A stretch of 64,000 bases of DNA from JBBQXH01 sp963710975 (GCA_963710975.1 CAVQCG010000005.1:620001-684000), one strand, 5' to 3'. Shown: positions 1-8,111, numbered from the stretch's first letter. Made by a program: numbers and translations. The notes: generated by a model from the letters alone, not told the origin.

Positions 1-237
1 ACCGTCCAGCTCGTCGCGTACACGACAGAGGGCCCGAGGAAGGCGGTGCTCCACCGCCTGCGCCTCACACACCGCCACGGCTCGCTGAACGCCCTCCAGA
101 TAAGGCGCATCTTCGGAAACACGAACTACGACGTGGTCGCCGCGATCGTCACCTACGACGATCCCGGCGAGTACTCGCTCCAGTACGCGCCGTACAGGCT
201 GCTGGTAACACCGGCAGGGACGCAGCCGGGCGGATAA
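1..237 (+). CDS. C-terminal end of an unrecognised protein, cut by the window edge
   Basis: Frame 1 is open from the first base to a TAA at 235-237, giving 78 residues with no start inside the window that has to be used; the GTG at 46 is simply in frame. The visible part ends in a Gly/Pro-rich tail after a segment rich in beta-branched residues, so it looks like the end of a folded domain. I do not recognise the family. It ends 19 bases before the tldD start on the same strand. Confidence 0.5.
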   Translation, partial: TVQLVAYTTEGPRKAVLHRLRLTHRHGSLNALQIRRIFGNTNYDVVAAIVTYDDPGEYSLQYAPYRLLVTPAGTQPGG

Positions 238-244
238 CAATCGA

Positions 245-250
245 TAGATT
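245..250 (+). promoter_or_regulatory. -10 box (TAGATT) of tldD, leaderless architecture
   Basis: TAGATT fits the actinobacterial TANNNT -10 pattern and ends exactly 6 bases before the tldD ATG at 257, which would put the transcription start on the A of the start codon. No good -35 hexamer is visible. Weak alone, but the same arrangement recurs at many genes in this window. Confidence 0.5.
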
Positions 251-256
251 GGCCCG

Positions 257-1697
257 ATGAAGGCGCTCTGCGCCAGGGCTGTAGATGCTGCGATCGGCGC
301 GGGTGCCGGCTATGCCGACGCCCGCGCCGTCGAGCGCAGGTCACAGCATGTCTCGACGCGTAACGGCCGGGTCGACTCCGTCAACGACGCCGAGACTGCC
401 GGGATCGGCGTCCGCGTACTCGTCGACGGCGCCTGGGGCTTCGCGTGCGACCGGCAGCTCGACGAAGGCGGCGCCCGAGATGCGGCCGTGCGAGCGGTTG
501 CCTTCGCCCGGGCGAGCGCGGGATCGGCAAGGCGCAAGGTCGAGCTGGAGCCGCTCGCACCCCACATCGGCGACTACCGCACACCCGGCGACCACGATCC
601 TGTCGAGGTGCCGCTGGAGCGGAAGGTCGAGCTCTGCCTTCGGGCGGAGAGCGGACTCCACGGGCCGGACATCGCCGTGACCTCGGCGAGCGTCAGAGCA
701 ATGCGCGAACGACGGGTTTTCCGGTCGTCCGAGGGCAGCGACCTCTTCCAGGAGTTCTTCGAGTGCGGTGGTGGGATCGACGCCACCGCGATCCGCGACG
801 GCCTCGTTCAGATCCGGAGCTACCCGAGCGCACACAGCGGCTCGAGCGCGCAGGCCGGCTGGGAGTTCGTCGAGGAGCTGGGCCTGGATCGAGAAGCTCC
901 GCGGGTCGCCGAGGAGGCTGCGGCTCTGCTTCGTGCCGACCCCTGTCCGGCCGGCGTGACGACAGTCGTCATCGACGCCGAGCAGATGGAGCTGCAGGTC
1001 CACGAATCGGTCGGGCATCCGACCGAGCTCGATCGCGTCTACGGCACCGAGGCCGCCTACGCGGGAACGAGCTTCCTGAAGCCCGGCGACCTCGGATCGC
1101 TTCGCTACGGGTCGCCGCACATGAACATCACGGCCGACCCGACCACGCCTCGCGGGCTCGGGACGTTCGCATTCGACGACGAGGGTGTTCCCGGCGCGAC
1201 GCCTCCCGATCGTCGAGGGCGGGATCCTGACCGGCTTCCTCGGGTCGAGGGAAACGGCGGCGCTGATCGGCCGCGACCTCGGTGGCTCGATGCGCGCCGA
1301 CGGCTGGAGCCGGATGCCGCTCGTCCGCATGACGAACCTGCACCTCGAGCCGGGCGAGGGGAGCCTCGACGATCTCCTCTCCGACGTCGACGAGGGCATC
1401 TACCTCGCGACGAACAAGAGTTGGTCGATCGACGACAAGCGGCTCAACTTCCAGTTCGGGACGCAAACGGCGTGGGAGATCCGCAAGGGGAAGCTGACGC
1501 GGATGCTGCGCGACGCGACCTACATGGGCGTGACCCCGATCTTCTGGGGATCGCTCGATGCGGTCGCCGGGCCCGACGAGTGGCGCATGGCCGGTCTCAC
1601 GAACTGCGGCAAGGGCCAGCCGGGCCAGCACGCACACGTGTCCCACGGCGCCTCTCCCGCACGGTTTCGCAACGTTCAGGTGGGCGTGAGGAAGTGA
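257..1697 (+). CDS. tldD: TldD-type metalloprotease subunit, one frameshift
   Basis: TldD is the catalytic half of the TldD/TldE (PmbA) zinc metalloprotease, known for processing modified peptides and unfolded substrates in the cytoplasm. The zinc motif HESVGH (HExxxH) sits at residues 249-254, and the C-terminal metal-ligand cysteine is visible in NCGKG at about base 1605. The protein reads from the ATG at 257 to about base 1190, then continues in the next frame to the TGA at 1697; removing one C from the CCC at 1190-1192 restores a continuous protein of about 480 residues, the usual length. The stop overlaps the GTG of tldE (GTGA), as expected for partners. As sequenced it is broken; an extra base in a C run could be a sequencing error. 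Confidence 0.85.
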
Positions 1698-3057
1698 GCA
1701 AGAGCCTGGAGCTCGCCGACCGCGCGTGGCGGTTCGCGCAGGCGGACGATGCCGAGGCGCTCGTCCTCTCGGAACGCTCGGGGCTTGCCCGGTTCGCGGG
1801 CTCACAGGTTCATCAGCCGACGCTGATCGAGAACGAGACCGTGCTCCTCCGCGTCGTCCGCGACGGACGGGTCGGCAGCGCGTCGACGAACCGGCTGGAC
1901 GACGAAGGGCTCACGGGAACGGCAAGACGCGCCGAGGCCGCGGCCGACGCGGCTCCGCCCGATGCCGGCTTTGCCGGGCTCGCCCCACCCGCCGTCCCCC
2001 CTTCCGTGCAGGCATACGACGCGGAGACGGCGGCGCTCACGCCCGAGGAGCAGTCCGCGCTTGCCTGGACAGCGATCGAGGCCGCCGCCGGGATCGGGCT
2101 CTTCGGGTACTTCACGAGCGGCGAATCCGAGATCGCGGTCGCGTCCAGCGCCGGTCAGGCCGTGTCGCAGGCGATGACGGACGCATCGATCGTCGCGCTC
2201 GCTGCATCCGAGCGAGGAGTCCGGCTGGGCAGAGTCGAGCGCCTGGCGCGTCTCCGACCTCGACCCTGCACGCGTCGCCTGCGAAGCTGCCGACAAGGCC
2301 CGCCGAACGCTCGGAGCGCGGGAGACGGAGCCCGCCGTCTACCGCGCGGTGCTCGAGCCGTACGCGTTCTCGGAGATCCTCGCCACGTTCGGCTGGAGCT
2401 CGCTGAACGGCCTGGCCGTGCTTGAAGGCCGCAGCTACCTGGCCGGCCGGATGGGTCAGCAGGCGTTCCACCCCGACTTCACGCTCGTCGACGACGGCGG
2501 CGACCCGCTGGGGCTCCCCAAGGCCTTCGATTTCGAGGGGACGCCGAAGCTGCCCGTCACGATCGTCGAGAACGGGGTCGTCCGCGACGTCGTGTGGGAC
2601 CGGCGCAGTGCCGCAGAGGCGGGCAACGGCACGGTCTCGACAGGGCACGCCCTGCCGGCACCGGCCCAGGGCTTCGGGCCCCCTTGCCGTGAACCTCCGA
2701 GTCGAGGCCGGTGACGCGACTTCGGACGACCTCGTCGAGCGTGTCGATGACGGCATCTACGTGACGCGGCTCCACTACCTCGGGGTGGTGGACGAGCGCG
2801 AGGGCATCATCACGGGAATGACGCGGGACGGGACGTTCCGCATCCGGAACGGCCAGATCGCCGAACCCCTCGTGAACCTGCGCTTCACGACGTCTTTCCC
2901 CGAGCTGGTCCGAGACCTCCTCGGCATCTCCCGCGAGCGCAAGCTCGTCAATACGGCCGACTTCTACGACGAGCGCTATCCGACGGCGGCGCTCGTACCG
3001 GGGGTCGCAACCGAGACTTTCACCGTCGTCGGCACAGGCTCCGGGCCCGGGCTCTAG
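1694..3057 (+). CDS. pmbA: TldE/PmbA-type protease subunit, two frameshifts
   Basis: Non-catalytic partner of TldD; the family forms a heterodimer in which TldE lacks the zinc ligands, and no HExxxH motif is visible here. Translation starts at a GTG overlapping the tldD stop. It runs in one frame to about base 2218, in the next to about 2680, and in the third to the TAG at 3055-3057. The family hallmark SGWAESSAW appears immediately after the first break. The second break is cured by deleting one C from the five-C run near 2680, which gives GFGPLAVNL. The repaired protein is about 453 residues, typical for TldE. Two breaks here plus one in tldD leave neither subunit intact as sequenced. Confidence 0.8.
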
Positions 3058-3096
3058 GGATGAGAAACGCCGAGTGCGCCCGATCAGCTCGACCCG

Positions 3097-3624
3097 GTGG
3101 TCGGCTGGCGCGTGTGGGATGTCGTCGAGCTCGACGGGCATCTTCGCCTGTGCTCCTTGACGTTCTGGAGCGTGTGGCTACCCGGCCGACCGGTGCTGGC
3201 CGCCTGCCGCCGACCCCTCGTCGACCGGCGTGCCGGCATCCCGGATCACGATGCTCCCGCGGCGAGCTGCACCTGCGGGATCTACGCTTCGACGAACGCG
3301 CACGGCGCCGTCGAGTTCTCCCGCCGGTTCGTCCGGCGTCGTGACACCGTCCACCGAGTGCTCGGTCGCGTCGCGCTCTGGGGGACGGTGGTCGAATGCG
3401 AGTCGGGGTGGCGCGCCTCTCACGCCTACCCGGAGTCGCTCATGGTCAGAGCGCCGACCGCTCGCGGTTTCCTGGCCGGGAGACTCAGTCGCCACCAGCC
3501 CGCGCGCCCAGCGGAGGAGATCGCAGTCGCACTGGCCGAGTACGGCACGCCCGTCGAGATCGTTGCGGCGCGGAACGACACGCTGCTCGTCGAGGCACTC
3601 GAGCCGCGACGGCGCACGCTCTAG
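3097..3624 (+). CDS. Conserved-looking protein of unknown function with a CTCGIYA motif
   Basis: A 175-residue protein from a GTG; an in-frame TGA at 3061 limits how far upstream it can begin. A CxC motif (CTCGIYA) lies near residue 60, followed by strand-rich sequence with LWGTVVECESGWR and SHAYP. Two close cysteines followed by Gly-Ile-Tyr-Ala suggest a small metal- or disulfide-stabilised beta domain, but I cannot name a family. It follows tldE by 39 bases and may share its transcript. Its TAG stop lies at the edge of the palindromic element that follows. Confidence 0.6.
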   Translation: MVGWRVWDVVELDGHLRLCSLTFWSVWLPGRPVLAACRRPLVDRRAGIPDHDAPAASCTCGIYASTNAHGAVEFSRRFVRRRDTVHRVLGRVALWGTVVECESGWRASHAYPESLMVRAPTARGFLAGRLSRHQPARPAEEIAVALAEYGTPVEIVAARNDTLLVEALEPRRRTL

Positions 3625-3787
3625 GGGCCTGTCCGGAAACCCCGGTGCGGGTGGGACTCGCGCGTGAGGGTGCCTGGCAAGGACGCAGGAGACGGCGCTA
3701 CCAGGCAGGTAACGCTGTCTCCGAGGACGCCGCCAGGCATCCGCACGCGCCGCCTCCGGACGTGACGGGGTTTCCGGACAGGCCCCT
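3623..3787. repeat. 165-bp palindromic (foldback) intergenic element
   Basis: The outer 21 bases at 3623-3643 (AGGGGCCTGTCCGG then AAACCCC) are the perfect reverse complement of 3767-3787. The interior is also roughly self-complementary, for example TGCCTGGC near 3670 against GCCAGGCA near 3732. The element fills the gap between the unknown gene at 3097-3624 and convergent secG, and supplies the final bases of the former's stop codon. It resembles a non-autonomous MITE-like or REP-like element and may also act as a bidirectional terminator. I saw no second copy in the window. Confidence 0.7.
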
Positions 3788-3794
3788 AGCTCAG

Positions 3795-4016
3795 CTAGTC
3801 GAGCAGGTAGAAGAGCAGGATCGTGTTGATCCCGAAGATGCAGGCCACGACCACGGTGAGCCGCGTGAGGTTGCGCTCGACGATGTGCTGGCCGCCCTGG
3901 GACTGGGGCGTGAAGCCCAGGCCGCCGAAGCCGGTGTCCCGGCCCGAGTGCATGAGCACCAGGACGATCAGGAAGATCGAGATCAGGACGTGCCAGACGG
4001 CGAGGGCTGCGAGCAT
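3795..4016 (-). CDS. secG: Preprotein translocase subunit SecG
   Basis: A 73-residue protein with two hydrophobic segments (about residues 3-20 and 52-71) joined by a Gly-rich loop containing GGLGFTPQSQGGQ, the classic SecG layout. SecG is the non-essential SecYEG subunit that assists SecA-driven export at the inner membrane. A longer ORF starts at 4091, but the ATG at 4014-4016 fits family length and lies 7 bases after a TATCCT -10 box. It is divergent from the small ORF at 4045 with only 28 bases between the starts, and convergent with the gene ending at 3624. Confidence 0.88.
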   Translation of the reverse strand: MLAALAVWHVLISIFLIVLVLMHSGRDTGFGGLGFTPQSQGGQHIVERNLTRLTVVVACIFGINTILLFYLLD

Positions 4017-4023
4017 CGGCGAC

Positions 4024-4037
4024 AGGATAGCTAACGT
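4024..4037. promoter_or_regulatory. Back-to-back -10 boxes for secG and the 4045 gene
   Basis: TATCCT on the minus strand (4024-4029) ends 7 bases before the secG ATG; TAACGT on the plus strand (4032-4037) ends 7 bases before the ATG at 4045. Both predict essentially leaderless transcripts. The two boxes are separated by two bases, so polymerases could not occupy both at once. Confidence 0.5.
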
Positions 4038-4044
4038 CTTCGGG

Positions 4045-4269
4045 ATGGAAGCCCGCGAGCGCGTCCAGAAGCTGCTCGTCCAGGGCGACAACCGCCTGAA
4101 GCAGGGCCACGACGCCCGCGCCCGAGAAAAGGCGCGCGAGAGCTACGAGCGGGCGCTCGCGGTTGCGATCGAGAGTGGCCTCGAGGGCTCCGTCAGGCCG
4201 CTGGTCGAGCGACGCCTGGCTGATCTCGGCGAAGCCGAGCGGGAATCGCACTCGGAGACCGGACGCTGA
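4045..4269 (+). CDS. Small helical protein of unknown function
   Basis: A 74-residue, highly charged Arg/Glu/Ala-rich protein predicted to be alpha-helical, with two helix-turn-helix-like segments resembling a single TPR-type hairpin (residues about 5-60). It starts at an ATG 7 bases downstream of a TAACGT -10 box and is transcribed away from secG. No motif identifies a function. The tight divergent pairing with secG and the clean start context argue that it is a real gene rather than a chance ORF. Confidence 0.55.
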   Translation: MEARERVQKLLVQGDNRLKQGHDARAREKARESYERALAVAIESGLEGSVRPLVERRLADLGEAERESHSETGR

Positions 4270-4300
4270 CGCTACGGCCGCGAGACCTGCCGGCTGAGGC

Positions 4301-5320
4301 CTAACCAGCGGCGCGCGTCAGAACCGCTGCGATCCGCTTCGCCTGGCGACACACGTCGTGTTCGGTTGCCACTCGCCGAGCTTCGAGGTTCGGAGATGGG
4401 AGATCCGCCGCGGCGCGAAGCCCAGCCGCGATCGAATCGACGCTCAGCGGCTCGACGAGAACGCCGCAGCCGCCCGTGACGAACTCGGGCGGGCCACCAA
4501 CCCGGGTTGCAACGACGGATCGCTCGCTCGCCATCGCCTCGAGCAACGCCTGGCCGAAGGGCTCCACCGTGCTCGGCTGGCAAAGGACATCGCAGGCGAC
4601 GATCCAGCGAGCGACTTCCGCATGCGGAATTCGGCCAGCGAGACGAATGCCGGCGAGGCCTTCGAGGCGCGGCCGGAGAGGTCCGTCTCCGACGACGGCG
4701 AGCTGACCTTTGCCCACACGCTCGAACGCATCGACGAGGCGCACCGGGTTCTTTCGCTCCTCGAGCGTGCCGACGAAGAGGTAGAAGGGGCCGGAGCCGT
4801 GCCAGTCGAGCGTGTCGCGAGCGGCTTGCGCATCGCCGCCACGGAAACGGTCGAGGTCAACCCCGCAGTCGATGACCGAGACCTTCGGTTCGAGCCCGGG
4901 AATGGCCCGGATCAGCTCCCGCCGCAGGTAGTCGGAGACGCAGATGACGGCGCGGGCGCGGCGAGTCGCGAGGCGGGTCGCCTCACGGACGCCCGGGATC
5001 GTCCCGATGTTGCGGACGTCCTGACCGTGCGCAGTGAGCACGAGCGGCGCGTTCGCAGCGAGAGAGGCGAGGGCGGCGAGCGCTCCAGCCGGAACGAGGA
5101 AATGCGCGTAGATCACGTCGGGCCGAAAGCGGCGAGCGGCGCGAATGGCGTCGATGCCGAGCTCGGCATATCTCGTCCGAGAGCCTCCGCGCCGATCGAG
5201 GACCGCACGCTCGATCTCGTGACCCTGCGCCGCAAGCTCGCGCTCCACCTGGGCGACGAACGCGCCGAGATCGGGAGCGGTCGGGCCCGGGTACATCTGC
5301 GAGACGAGCAGGATTCGCAC
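4301..5320 (-). CDS. Glycosyltransferase family 4 protein
   Basis: A 339-residue GT-B glycosyltransferase that would transfer a sugar from a nucleotide-sugar donor to a cell-surface glycan or lipid; donor and acceptor are not readable from sequence. The N-terminal acceptor half starts MRILLVSQMYP and carries the GAFV loop; the C-terminal donor half has VGTLEERKN and the GT4 signature PSTVEPFGQALLEAMA with the E(x7)E pair at about residues 253-261. The GTG start lies 6 bases after a TACCAT -10 box whose bases overlap the -10 box of the divergent cupin gene. Confidence 0.85.
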   Translation of the reverse strand: MRILLVSQMYPGPTAPDLGAFVAQVERELAAQGHEIERAVLDRRGGSRTRYAELGIDAIRAARRFRPDVIYAHFLVPAGALAALASLAANAPLVLTAHGQDVRNIGTIPGVREATRLATRRARAVICVSDYLRRELIRAIPGLEPKVSVIDCGVDLDRFRGGDAQAARDTLDWHGSGPFYLFVGTLEERKNPVRLVDAFERVGKGQLAVVGDGPLRPRLEGLAGIRLAGRIPHAEVARWIVACDVLCQPSTVEPFGQALLEAMASERSVVATRVGGPPEFVTGGCGVLVEPLSVDSIAAGLRAAADLPSPNLEARRVATEHDVCRQAKRIAAVLTRAAG

Positions 5321-5326
5321 CGCGCG

Positions 5327-5336
5327 ATGGTAGCGT
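5327..5336. promoter_or_regulatory. Overlapping divergent -10 boxes for the glycosyltransferase and cupin genes
   Basis: Minus-strand TACCAT (5327-5332) ends 6 bases before the glycosyltransferase GTG (5318-5320). Plus-strand TAGCGT (5331-5336) ends 6 bases before the cupin GTG (5343). The boxes share the dinucleotide TA at 5331-5332, so both genes appear to be transcribed leaderlessly and in mutually exclusive fashion from 22 bases of DNA. Confidence 0.5.
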
Positions 5337-5342
5337 CATGTC

Positions 5343-5696
5343 GTGGAGATCCGATCGATCCATGCGGCCGAGCCGTTCACGACCGCGGACGGAAGCACCA
5401 TCCGCTCGCTGCTCGATCTGGGCACGGCACCCGTGCGAAATCAGAGCCTCGCGGAGGCGACGCTCGAGCAGGGAGCCGCGACGGAGCGTCATTACCACCG
5501 AGACGCGGAGGAGATCTACTACGTGCTCGACGGCCGCGGCCAGATGGAGATCGACGGGGAGACCGCGACCGTCGAGGCGGGCGACGCAGTCCTCATCCCT
5601 CCCGGTGCCTGGCACCAGATTCGCGCGGTCACGGAGCGACTTCGATTCCTCTGCGCCTGCGCCCCTCCCTACCGCGACGAAGACACGTTCTTCTAG
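5343..5696 (+). CDS. Single-domain cupin protein
   Basis: A 117-residue protein with one cupin beta-barrel. Cupin motif 1 is visible as ERHYHRDAEEIYYVLDGRG (metal ligands His, His and Glu) and motif 2 as PPGAWHQI (His). Small cupins bind a divalent metal and include isomerases, dioxygenases and sugar epimerases; the substrate cannot be told from sequence. The start is GTG, 6 bases downstream of a -10 box. It is followed by the 3' end of the oppositely oriented tRNA-Thr. Confidence 0.8.
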   Translation: MEIRSIHAAEPFTTADGSTIRSLLDLGTAPVRNQSLAEATLEQGAATERHYHRDAEEIYYVLDGRGQMEIDGETATVEAGDAVLIPPGAWHQIRAVTERLRFLCACAPPYRDEDTFF

Positions 5697-5711
5697 AGCC
5701 ACGGTCGGACA

Positions 5712-5785
5712 AGCCGGAGCCGGGACTCGAACCCGGGACCTAGCGCTTACAAGGCGCTTGCTCTGGCCATCTGAGCTACTCCGGC
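5712..5785 (-). tRNA. tRNA-Thr (anticodon TGT)
   Basis: A complete 74-base cloverleaf reads on the minus strand: acceptor GCCGGAG/CTCCGGC, D-arm GCTC/GAGC, anticodon stem AGCGC/GCGCT around the loop CTTGTAA (anticodon TGT, reading ACA), a five-base variable loop and T-arm CCGGG-TTCGAGT-CCCGG. The discriminator is T and no CCA is encoded. It lies 44 bases downstream of sigH on the same strand. Confidence 0.97.
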
Positions 5786-5829
5786 AGCGAGTGCATTGTA
5801 CGGCCGGCCGAGCGGTCGGGAGCCCTGGC

Positions 5830-6492
5830 CTACTGGAGAACCTGACGCGTGTCCTGATGTGCCAGCACCTTGCGCTTCACGCGCTGCAGGGCATTGTCGA
5901 TCGTCTTCGTGTCGCAGCCGAGCTCCTCTGCCATCTCCTCGTACGAGAGTCCCTCGAGGTAGAACCGAAGCGCGTCCGACTCGAGTTGGGAGAGGCCGGT
6001 TCCGAGCGTGAAGACGAGGCTCTGGAGCTCCTCCGTCGAGATCACGCAGACGACCGGGTCATCGACACCGGGCCCCGCGAGAGCGTCCCCGAGCGTCACG
6101 TCCGAGTCGTCCTGTCCGGCAGGCGTCTGGCTGAAGGAGACGTAGGTGTTGAGCGGCGCGTGCTTGTAGCGGGTCGCCGTCTTGATCGCCGTGATGATCT
6201 GCCGCGTGATGCAGAGCTCGGCGAAGCTCCGGAACGACGTTTCCTTGTCGGAACGGAAATCGCGCACGGCCTTGTAGAGCCCGATCAGTCCCTCCTGGAT
6301 CAGATCTTCCGACTCGCCGCCCGCGATGAAGTACGAGCTCGCCTTCAGTCGGACGAAGCCCGTGTAGCGTCGCATGAGGGAATCAAGGGCATTGTCGTCG
6401 CCGTTGCGGGCTCGGATGACGAGATTCAGATCCTCGACTTCCCGTTGAGCCTTATTCTTCAGCTGCACGGCGGTGAGCTGTCGCGGGGCCAT
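5830..6492 (-). CDS. sigH: SigH-like RNA polymerase sigma factor (sigma-70 family)
   Basis: A 220-residue sigma factor strongly resembling Bacillus SigH (Spo0H). Region 2 shows SEDLIQEGLIGLYKAVRDF followed by FAELCITRQIITAIKTATR, the most distinctive stretch of that family. Region 4 is the C-terminal helix-turn-helix SYEEMAEELGCDTKTIDNAL (about residues 177-196). It directs core polymerase to an alternative promoter set. A GGAGGG ribosome-binding site lies just before the ATG. Its position downstream of yacP-rlmB-cysS-gltX matches the Bacillus gene order. Nothing in the window indicates sporulation, so its regulon here is unknown. Confidence 0.9.
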   Translation of the reverse strand: MAPRQLTAVQLKNKAQREVEDLNLVIRARNGDDNALDSLMRRYTGFVRLKASSYFIAGGESEDLIQEGLIGLYKAVRDFRSDKETSFRSFAELCITRQIITAIKTATRYKHAPLNTYVSFSQTPAGQDDSDVTLGDALAGPGVDDPVVCVISTEELQSLVFTLGTGLSQLESDALRFYLEGLSYEEMAEELGCDTKTIDNALQRVKRKVLAHQDTRQVLQ

Positions 6493-6553
6493 TTTTTCCC
6501 TCCGTCTAGCGGAAATCGTCGCCTTTGCCTGCCGTCTCGAGGAGTACTCTAAC

Positions 6554-6599
6554 CCTCAAGTTGAGGCTTGACGATAGCACCCTCTGCAGAGAACTTCAA
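6554..6599 (-). promoter_or_regulatory. Probable sigH promoter with a palindrome downstream
   Basis: On the minus strand TTGAAG (6594-6599) and TATCGT (6571-6576) are separated by 17 bases and each match 4 of 6 consensus positions. Just downstream, near the expected transcription start, is the perfect palindrome CCTCAAGTTGAGG (6554-6566), a possible operator. The leader would be about 70 bases and carries the sigH ribosome-binding site. Confidence 0.4.
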
Positions 6600-6628
6600 G
6601 GGTTTTGTGAATCATGCAAATTGCTAGG

Positions 6629-6675
6629 GCGTCGGGAGCGTCCCGACGCACGCTGGCGGCCGCGAATCGCGGCCG
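6629..6675 (-). terminator. Two strong hairpins ending the amidase operon
   Basis: GCGTCGGGA-GCG-TCCCGACGC (6629-6649) is a perfect 9-bp stem with a 3-base loop, followed at 6657-6675 by the near-perfect palindrome CGGCCGCGA-A-TCGCGGCCG. They lie 24 bases beyond the amidase stop and have no T-tract, as is common in high-GC actinobacteria. Confidence 0.6.
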
Positions 6676-6698
6676 TCGACCAGGCTGCGGTGCGAGCC

Positions 6699-8111
6699 TC
6701 AGAGCGGCGGCCGCGCGCGTGCCCACGGGCGCACGCGCTCCAGAGCAGCGCCGATCCCGAGCGCCAGGTCGTCGCAATACCGACGCGCGACGATCTGCAG
6801 ACCGACCGGGAGGCCGGCGTCGGTGAAACCGGCCGGCACGCTCAGCGCCGGGCACTGGCTCACGAAGTTGAACTGCGCCGTCATGTCGAGACCGTGGTAC
6901 CGACCGTCGGTGGATCGCTGGTAGTACTCGCCTTCATCCGCGTCGGCCGGCGGGGCAGGGTGCGCCATCGTCGGGCAGAGGAGCGCGTCGTAGCGCTCCA
7001 GGATCGGACGCAGCTTCTTCCACCCGTCGGTCCGGACGAACTCGAGCCGCTTGAAGTCGACCGCGCTCATCGCGAGCCCGGCATCCATCAGCGAGACGAC
7101 GCTCGGGTCCATCCGGTCGCGAAACTCCTCGAGCGCGTCACCGAAGATCGCGGCGAGGTAGACGCCCCAGTGGGCGAGCCACGCGTCGGCCAGATCGCCC
7201 GTCCAGCCGAGATCGACCTCCTCGACCTCCGCGCCGGCATCGGCCAGCGCGCCCGCGGCAGAGCGCACCGTAGTCTCGACATCCGCATCCACGGCGTAGC
7301 AACCCAGGTCGACGTCGAGGGCGAGACGCAGTCCCTTGGCCGATGAGTCGGGTTGACCGGACAGGTCGAGGGCCGGCGCGAGCGACATGATGTCGCGGTC
7401 GTCGGGGCCCTGCGCGACATCGAGGAAGAGTCGAGCGTCTGCGATCGTCCGCGCGAGCGGCCCGAAGTGGTGGATCGTGTCGAACTGCGTCGGCAGGAAG
7501 TCCAACGGGATCCTCCCAAAGCTCGGCTTGAGGCCGACGATCCCACAGAAGGACGCCGGAATCCGTACCGAGCCACCCATGTCCGTACCCTCGGCGAGCG
7601 GAACGCAGCCGGACGCCACAGCGGCCCCCGACCCCCCGGACGATCCGCCCGGCGTCCGCTCCGGATTCCACGGGTTCCGCGTGATTCCCCACAGCGGGCT
7701 CCGGGTGAAGCTCGAGTACGCGAACTCAGGCGTGGTCGTCTTCCCGACCATGATTGCCCCGGCATCGAGAAGCGTGTCCACGAGGAGGGCGCTCTCGTCC
7801 GGGACGTGGTGCTCGAACGCGTACGAACCCATGGTCGTTCGCTTGCCCTTCGTCGGAGTGATGTCCTTGATCGCAATCGGCAAGCCGTGTAGCGGGCCGA
7901 GCGGCGATCCAGCGCTGACTGCGCGCTCGGCCGCGCGCGCCGCCTCGATCGCCTCGTCCGGATAGACGAAGCAGAAACAGTTGAGGGTTCCGTTGACCTC
8001 GTCGATGCGCTCGAGGCTGTTCTCGACCAGCTCGACCGGCGAGAGCTCGCGCGCGCGAACGAGCCTGACGAGCTCGGTCGCGGGCGTGTAGCAGAGGTCG
8101 ATGTCCGGCAT
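6699..8111 (-). CDS. Amidase signature family amidohydrolase
   Basis: A 470-residue amidase-signature enzyme that hydrolyses a carboxamide to acid and ammonia or amine. The catalytic triad is readable: Lys82 in AIKD, cis-Ser157 in GGSSGGSG and nucleophile Ser181 in DMGGSVRIP; the spacings (75 and 24) match those of fatty acid amide hydrolase. It lacks the GatB partner nearby, so it is more likely a catabolic or general amidase than GatA. An ORF extends upstream, but the ATG at 8109-8111 fits the family N terminus. It follows yacP by 16 bases and is probably the last gene of the gltX operon. Confidence 0.88.
   Translation of the reverse strand: MPDIDLCYTPATELVRLVRARELSPVELVENSLERIDEVNGTLNCFCFVYPDEAIEAARAAERAVSAGSPLGPLHGLPIAIKDITPTKGKRTTMGSYAFEHHVPDESALLVDTLLDAGAIMVGKTTTPEFAYSSFTRSPLWGITRNPWNPERTPGGSSGGSGAAVASGCVPLAEGTDMGGSVRIPASFCGIVGLKPSFGRIPLDFLPTQFDTIHHFGPLARTIADARLFLDVAQGPDDRDIMSLAPALDLSGQPDSSAKGLRLALDVDLGCYAVDADVETTVRSAAGALADAGAEVEEVDLGWTGDLADAWLAHWGVYLAAIFGDALEEFRDRMDPSVVSLMDAGLAMSAVDFKRLEFVRTDGWKKLRPILERYDALLCPTMAHPAPPADADEGEYYQRSTDGRYHGLDMTAQFNFVSQCPALSVPAGFTDAGLPVGLQIVARRYCDDLALGIGAALERVRPWARARPPL

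Noticed and set aside
257..2425. Single 722-residue ORF spanning tldD and tldE as a fusion protein
   Set aside because: The middle part (about 1195-1690) is Arg/Pro-rich nonsense, while the adjacent frame there carries the true TldD C terminus. The open frame merely reconnects at tldE after the frameshift.
4358..5743. 461-residue plus-strand ORF opposite the glycosyltransferase
   Set aside because: Antisense shadow; the glycosyltransferase strand has all GT4 motifs.
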